Below are positions 6,683 through 10,656 of a DNA stretch of 10,656 nt, piece after piece. Numbering within the stretch: the stretch's first letter is position 1; each line of letters opens with the position of its first letter. The stretch is from JBDKTK01 sp039680225 (lineage in GTDB: Bacteria; Desulfobacterota; Syntrophia; Syntrophales; UBA4778), in NCBI GenBank assembly GCA_039680225.1, contig JBDKTK010000153.1, forward strand, positions 1-10,656. Reading direction: 5' to 3'. The position numbers and the translations under genes were made by a program. Below the pieces are notes generated by a model. It made no database searches. It was given only the letters and a program-made list of their open reading frames with translations, and was not told the origin of the DNA.

Positions 6683-7261
6683 ATGGCAAAACAGCTTAAA
6701 GGAGCTTCGTTAGTCTGCTGCGTTATTGGCCTTGTGTTTGCAATTTTCATTATAGCGGGCCCCGGCATCGCGGGGGCGCAGATGAAGGCGCCGCCCAAAT
6801 CCGTGGACCTGAACAGCGCCACCGCCAAGGAACTTGAATCGCTCCCGGGGGTGGGTGCCGCGACGTCGAAGAAGATAATCGCAAACCGTCCTTACAAGAG
6901 TGTCGACGAACTTTCCAAAGCCGGGCTCTCAAGCAGGGCGGTGGAGAAGTTGAGGCCGATGGTTACCGTGGGCGGGGCCGCACCTGCCGCTCAGCCGCCG
7001 GCTGCAACAAAAGGCCAGGCCCTGCCTGCCGCGAAAACGCCGGCTGCATCGGGTAAGCCTTCCGCTCTCAAACCCGGCGAGAAAGTGAACATCAACACCG
7101 CACCCAAAGAGCAGTTGGAGGCATTGCCCGGCATCGGGCCCGCCAAGGCCCAGGCTGTCATTGAAGGGCGCCCTTACAAAGCGCCTGAAGACATCATGAA
7201 GGTAAAAGGCATCAAGCAGGGTGTTTATAACAAGATCAAAGACAACATAACCGTCAGATAA
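6683..7261 (+). CDS. Secreted protein with two ComEA-type helix-hairpin-helix domains
   Basis: The 192-residue product starts with a Sec-type signal peptide: basic MAKQLK, a hydrophobic core at about 9-27, and a likely cut after AGA (30-32). Two ComEA-like HhH domains follow. The first, at about 40-96, has VDLNSATAKELESLPGVG; the second, at about 134-192, has VNINTAPKEQLEALPGIG. Each has the non-specific DNA-binding hairpin LPGxG. An alanine- and proline-rich linker (about 98-130) joins them. ComEA binds incoming DNA during natural transformation, but single-domain secreted ComEA homologues also occur in bacteria with no known competence, so periplasmic DNA binding is a family-based guess. 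AGGAGG at 6671-6676 supports the start. The YidB-like gene follows 23 bp later. No other competence gene is in view. Confidence 0.85.
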   Translation: MAKQLKGASLVCCVIGLVFAIFIIAGPGIAGAQMKAPPKSVDLNSATAKELESLPGVGAATSKKIIANRPYKSVDELSKAGLSSRAVEKLRPMVTVGGAAPAAQPPAATKGQALPAAKTPAASGKPSALKPGEKVNINTAPKEQLEALPGIGPAKAQAVIEGRPYKAPEDIMKVKGIKQGVYNKIKDNITVR

Positions 7262-7284
7262 CGGGGCTTCACCAGGAGGGAAAG

Positions 7285-7698
7285 ATGGGATTGTTGGATA
7301 ATGTGACCAGGGGCATCGGCCGGTTCCTGGGCGGTGCAGAGCAACAGGGCAAGCTCATGGACATGGCAACGGACCTGATCGCCGATCGCGAGTCGGGCGG
7401 GCTGGAGGGCCTTGCCCGCCTTTTTAAAAATCAGGGACTGGGGGAGGCCATCTCCTCGTGGATAGGCACGGGGCAAAACCAGCCCGTTACAGCGGACCAG
7501 GTGGAAAACGCCATCGGGAGCGAGAAGATACGGCAATACGCCGAAAAACTGGGATTCTCAAGCGAGGATGTGTCCCGCGGGCTCGCTGCGGTGCTGCCCC
7601 GGATAATCGATATGCTGACCCCGGAGGGTAAGGTGCCGGACCAGGCCGGTCTTGAACAGGGAATTGCGGGACTTAAAGGCAAGCTGCATAACGGCTGA
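7285..7698 (+). CDS. YidB-like family protein (DUF937)
   Basis: The 137-residue product begins MGLLDNVTRGIGRFLGG and has the helical pattern of the YidB/DUF937 family: GGLEGLARLFKNQGLGEAISSWIGTGQNQPVT (about 39-69), an E-x-V-x-x-AIGSEKI segment, and PRIIDMLTPEGKVPDQAGL near the end. No signal peptide or strong membrane helix is seen, so it is probably cytoplasmic. The biochemical role of the family is unknown. The start at 7285 follows AGGAGGG (7274-7280). It is the last gene before a strong terminator and probably shares a transcript with the double-HhH gene. The family assignment rests on recalled sequence pattern. Confidence 0.8.
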   Translation: MGLLDNVTRGIGRFLGGAEQQGKLMDMATDLIADRESGGLEGLARLFKNQGLGEAISSWIGTGQNQPVTADQVENAIGSEKIRQYAEKLGFSSEDVSRGLAAVLPRIIDMLTPEGKVPDQAGLEQGIAGLKGKLHNG

Positions 7699-7746
7699 GC
7701 GGGGCAGCGAAGAAACAGGCGGAAAGCAGGGAGCTTTTGAACTCCG

Positions 7747-7774
7747 GCAGGGCCGGGCACGGCCCTGCTTTTTT
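7747..7774 (+). terminator. Rho-independent terminator after the YidB-like gene
   Basis: A 9-bp perfect GC-rich stem (gcagggccg at 7747-7755 with cggccctgc at 7760-7768) encloses the loop ggca and is followed by six T residues. It lies 48 bp after the YidB-like stop codon and isolates the sensor kinase as a separate transcription unit. Confidence 0.93.
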
Positions 7775-7806
7775 GATGGAGCGCAGAATAAATTTTATCA
7801 ATCAGA

Positions 7807-7835
7807 TTTCCTTATTTCGAAATTACTGGTATAAA
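7807..7835 (+). promoter_or_regulatory. Possible promoter for the sensor kinase (extended -10)
   Basis: TGGTATAAA (7827-7835) is an extended -10 box matching TATAAT at 5 of 6 positions. TTTCCT (7807-7812) lies 17 bp upstream as a weak -35 with 3 of 6 matches. The surroundings are AT-rich and just past a terminator. Transcription would start near 7842, giving a leader of about 210 nt. Confidence 0.45.
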
Positions 7836-7857
7836 CCTTTCGCATTTCCGTTCTCTT

Positions 7858-7974
7858 GACAGAAATTTCTTTATCTGTCCGCCGGTTCAAAATAAAACCG
7901 CACAGAGGGTCGCCAGTGGCGGCCAGTCAATGGCACATCAGTGCCACTTGTGGAGGAAAGGTGTGAAAACCACA
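7858..7974 (+). promoter_or_regulatory. Structured 5' leader candidate of the sensor kinase
   Basis: Four hairpins can form in about 117 nt. Stem 1 is gacaga/tctgtc (7858-7863 with 7874-7879). Stem 2 is ggtcgcc/ggcggcc (7908-7914 with 7918-7924, one G-U pair). Stem 3 is tggcac/gtgcca (7931-7936 with 7941-7946, loop atca). Stem 4 is tgtgg/ccaca (7949-7953 with 7970-7974). None ends in a T run. I do not recognise a known riboswitch. The gap 7775-8050 otherwise holds only the possible promoter and a very short open frame (7930-7980). Confidence 0.35.
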
Positions 7975-8050
7975 GCCTGATTAATTAAAACTGAAGCACA
8001 TCGTCACTATCACTATTCGAATGACACAATCTCTTGCTGGAGCGAAGACG

Positions 8051-10656
8051 ATGGAAATAAAGGAACTCAGGGAATCACAATCGGATTTAAACCGGCTTGA
8101 AAGACTTCTGATGCCCCGGAAGAAATTTGAAGAGGCAGACGAAGAGCTCAGGCGCGTCTTAAAAATCGCATACCAAATCGGCTTTGTCGCCTGCATTGTG
8201 TTACTCGTCCAGGGATCGGCCGCTCTCATCAGGCATGAAACAGTCCTCGGGTGGGCCAATATCGCCTTCGCCCTGCTCCTTGCAGGCTTTTTGGAGTATT
8301 ACCGCAGGTGGAACATTGATTTTGATTCCCTGATGCCCTGGTGCATGACGGCCACGGGGGCCTTTATGCTCGTTATCGCCTTTTTCGGCGGTGTCACGAG
8401 ACCCATCATCCTCTGGTCTTACTTATACCCGCTGGCTGTCTTTGCCTTTCTCGGGAAGCGCCGCGGCACGGCAGCCGTTATAATTTTTTTCACCTCGGTC
8501 ATTCTCGCTTTCCTGATCGACCCGCTTGTCCCCGCCATGACCCATTATGAGAACGGCATGAAGTATGTTTTTTCCGTTTCCTTCCTCCTTGTGACCGCAA
8601 TGGCGTACTTCTACGAGGACCAGAGGGAGAGATACCAGGTTAAACTGGACTTCGCCAATTCCGGGCTGCGCAGGTACAACGAGGAAATGGAGCGCCGCAT
8701 CTATGAGCGGACAGCCGAACTGGCGCGCAGCGAAGAGAAATACCGCGCCATCATCGAAAACATGGAGGAAGGGTACATTGAACTGGACCTGGCCGGGCGG
8801 GCCAGATTTTTCAATGAATCGGCAAGGAAGTTTCTGGGCTACAGCCCGGAAGAAAGCATAGGCCTGCACTATAAAAAATACATGGATGAAGAGAATTCAG
8901 GCAAGGTCTTCAATCTATACAATGAAGTCTATACAACGCGGGTCCCCAAAATGGATTTTGACTGGGAAGTAATCAGAAAGGACGGGACCAGGAGGACCGT
9001 CGAGGGTTCCGCCTCTTTGATATCGGACCCGGAGGGGCGGCCCATCGGCTTCAGGGGGCTGTTCCGGGACACGACGGAACGCAAGCGGGTGCATGAGGCG
9101 CTGCGCGAAAGCGAACGGCGGCTGGCCAACATCATTGAATCTCTGCCGGACGCCACGGGTGTCATTGACACCAAAGGCTGCGTGATCGCCTGGAACAAGG
9201 CAATGGAAAAGATGTCCGGAATAAGCAAAAAAGATATGATCGGCAAGGGCAATTATGAATACGCCATCCCCTTTTACGGGGAAAGGAGGCCGGCCCTTGT
9301 CGACCTTGCCCTCAGGCAGGATTCGGGGATGGAAGAAAAATACATGGGAGTGCATCGGGAGGGCGATATACTTTACGGGGAATCGTTTGTCCCGAACCTG
9401 CCGCCCGGAAAGGTCCACCTCGCGGCAACCGCAACGGCCCTGCGCGACGAAAAGGGTGAGGTCATTGCGGCGATAGAGTGCATCCGCGACGATACGCAGC
9501 GCAAAATTTTAGAGGAGCGCCTGAACCGGGCCGAGAAAATGGAAGTGCTGGGAAGGCTCGCCGGCGGAGTCGCTCATGACCTTAATAACGTCCTCGGGGT
9601 GCTGGTCGGTTATTCCGAGCTTCTCAGGGAAGCCCTGCCCGAGAACAGCGTCTCAAAAAATTATGCCGATAAGATACTGAATTCCGGCGTTAAAGGCGCC
9701 GCAATCATTCAGGACCTCCTGACCCTGGCCAGGAGAGGCGTGGCCGTCTCGCAGGTCGTAAACCTGAACGGCCTGGCTTTTGATTTCCTCAGTTCACCGG
9801 AATTTGAAAAAATGAAAACCCATCATCCGGGCGTGACAGTCAGGACTGATTTGGAAGACAGTATCCTGAACGTGAAAGGCTCGCCCGTCCACTTGGGCAA
9901 GACTATCATGAACCTGGTCTCCAACGCCATGGAGGCAATATCCGGACGGGGCGAGGTAATCTTGAGAACTGAGAACCGGTACCTGGACAAACCCATAAGG
10001 GGATATGATGAAATAAAGGAAGGGGATTACGCTGTCCTCAGCGTTTCGGATACGGGCGTCGGCATGACAGCCAATGACATGGGCAAAATATTCGAACCGT
10101 TTTATACAAAGAAAGTCATGGGCAGAAGCGGCACAGGCCTGGGACTCGCTGTCGTCTGGGGCACGGTCAAGGACCACAATGGATATATCGACGTCCATAG
10201 CGAGGAGGACAAGGGGAGCACTTTTACGATCTATTTCCCTGTGACAAGAGAGCAGGAAGTCCCGGTCAAATCCGAAGCTCTTTCGAGCTATATGAGCAGG
10301 GGCGAATCCATACTGGTCGTAGATGATGTAAGCGATCAGCGGGACCTGGCCTTGAGCATGCTGGGGAGGCTTGGCTATAAGGTCAAGGCGGTTTCCAGCG
10401 GTGAACAAGCCGTTGAATACCTGAAGCAAAATAAAGCCGATATTGTTGTGCTCGATATGATCATGGACCCCGGAATAGACGGGATGGAGACCTATAAAAG
10501 GATTCTCGAGATCAACCCCTCGCAGAAGGCAATTATCGTCAGCGGCTATTCGGAAACCGACCGGGTCAGGAGGGCCCAGGAAATGGGGGCCGGCTCTTTT
10601 GTGAAAAAACCTTACGTACTGGAGAAAATCGGCCTTGCCGTCAGAAAAGAACTGGA
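8051..10656 (+). CDS. Hybrid sensor histidine kinase, partial at 3' end (6 TM, PAS-PAS-HisKA-HATPase-REC)
   Basis: The frame is open from 8051 to the window edge (868 codons, no stop). Order: a charged cytoplasmic start (1-38); six hydrophobic segments at about 40-60, 66-84, 97-114, 118-134, 139-157 and 171-188; a coiled-coil linker to about 230; PAS 1 (about 230-345, ending FRDTTERKR); PAS 2 (about 352-485, ending RDDTQRK); HisKA with phospho-acceptor H509 in GGVAHDLNN; HATPase with N625 (NLVSNAMEA), DTGVGM (667-672) and GTGLGL (694-699); and a receiver from about 752 with D758/D759, phospho-acceptor D802 (VVLDMIM), S831 and K853 (KKPY). All catalytic residues are present. GGAG at 8039-8042 favours the ATG at 8051; an in-frame ATG at 8021 lacks a ribosome site. 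Even helix number puts both ends in the cytoplasm. The receiver is nearly complete, so the stop is probably just past the edge. The signal is unknown. Confidence 0.93.
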   Translation, partial: MEIKELRESQSDLNRLERLLMPRKKFEEADEELRRVLKIAYQIGFVACIVLLVQGSAALIRHETVLGWANIAFALLLAGFLEYYRRWNIDFDSLMPWCMTATGAFMLVIAFFGGVTRPIILWSYLYPLAVFAFLGKRRGTAAVIIFFTSVILAFLIDPLVPAMTHYENGMKYVFSVSFLLVTAMAYFYEDQRERYQVKLDFANSGLRRYNEEMERRIYERTAELARSEEKYRAIIENMEEGYIELDLAGRARFFNESARKFLGYSPEESIGLHYKKYMDEENSGKVFNLYNEVYTTRVPKMDFDWEVIRKDGTRRTVEGSASLISDPEGRPIGFRGLFRDTTERKRVHEALRESERRLANIIESLPDATGVIDTKGCVIAWNKAMEKMSGISKKDMIGKGNYEYAIPFYGERRPALVDLALRQDSGMEEKYMGVHREGDILYGESFVPNLPPGKVHLAATATALRDEKGEVIAAIECIRDDTQRKILEERLNRAEKMEVLGRLAGGVAHDLNNVLGVLVGYSELLREALPENSVSKNYADKILNSGVKGAAIIQDLLTLARRGVAVSQVVNLNGLAFDFLSSPEFEKMKTHHPGVTVRTDLEDSILNVKGSPVHLGKTIMNLVSNAMEAISGRGEVILRTENRYLDKPIRGYDEIKEGDYAVLSVSDTGVGMTANDMGKIFEPFYTKKVMGRSGTGLGLAVVWGTVKDHNGYIDVHSEEDKGSTFTIYFPVTREQEVPVKSEALSSYMSRGESILVVDDVSDQRDLALSMLGRLGYKVKAVSSGEQAVEYLKQNKADIVVLDMIMDPGIDGMETYKRILEINPSQKAIIVSGYSETDRVRRAQEMGAGSFVKKPYVLEKIGLAVRKEL

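Noticed and set aside
7856..7861. TTGACA as a -35 box for the kinase gene
   Set aside because: The sequence 16-18 bp downstream is GC-rich (ccgccg) and has no -10 match.
7858..7980. Cyclic-di-GMP, cobalamin or glycine riboswitch
   Set aside because: The conserved cores of these classes, as recalled, are not present; only generic hairpins are visible.
8423..9418. Minus-strand open frames opposite the sensor kinase
   Set aside because: The plus strand is one continuous frame with TM, PAS and kinase motifs across the same span.
1..10656. CRISPR array, tRNA, rRNA, transposase or prophage genes
   Set aside because: No regularly spaced repeats, cloverleaf-like sequence, or mobile-element proteins were seen on either strand.

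Overview
The window looks like ordinary chromosome of a GC-rich environmental bacterium, most likely a deltaproteobacterium (Desulfobacterota or Syntrophia type). The pointers are the obg-proB pairing, a multi-PAS hybrid histidine kinase of a style common in that group, a YidB-like protein, and GC-rich genes separated by more AT-rich gaps holding short palindromic repeats. The lineage is inferred from gene content and recalled sequence style, not from a tree. No phage, transposase, CRISPR array, tRNA or rRNA is visible.

Layout. Positions 1-4197 lie on the minus strand. Transcription there runs from an LsrF-like class I aldolase (4197-3373) into a zinc-dependent medium-chain dehydrogenase (3367-2342), ending at a clear intrinsic terminator (2308-2283). 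A repeat-rich gap follows, then obg (2188-1163), overlapping proB (1170-31). Near-identical copies of a 20-bp repeat in opposite orientation lie just outside the obg-proB pair. From 4311 onward everything is on the plus strand: a membrane-anchored M28 metallopeptidase and alanine dehydrogenase (4311-6493), a secreted protein with two ComEA-type helix-hairpin-helix domains and a YidB-like protein (6683-7698) closed by a strong terminator (7747-7774), then a long structured leader and a hybrid sensor kinase that runs off the right edge (8051-10656).

How the genes work together. Obg (ribosome-associated GTPase) and ProB (first step of proline synthesis) form a housekeeping pair. The aldolase and dehydrogenase are probably one small carbohydrate or carbonyl-compound pathway; no AI-2 transport or kinase genes are next to them, so an AI-2 role is not supported. 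The peptidase and alanine dehydrogenase fit peptide and amino-acid use: surface peptide hydrolysis followed by oxidative deamination of alanine. The sensor kinase has six predicted membrane helices, two PAS domains, a kinase core and an attached receiver domain; its signal and output are unknown.

I found no convincing new multi-gene system. The items most worth a second look are the inverted repeats around obg-proB, the structured leader before the sensor kinase, the 14-bp perfect palindrome before the double-HhH gene, and the orphan LsrF-like/dehydrogenase pair.
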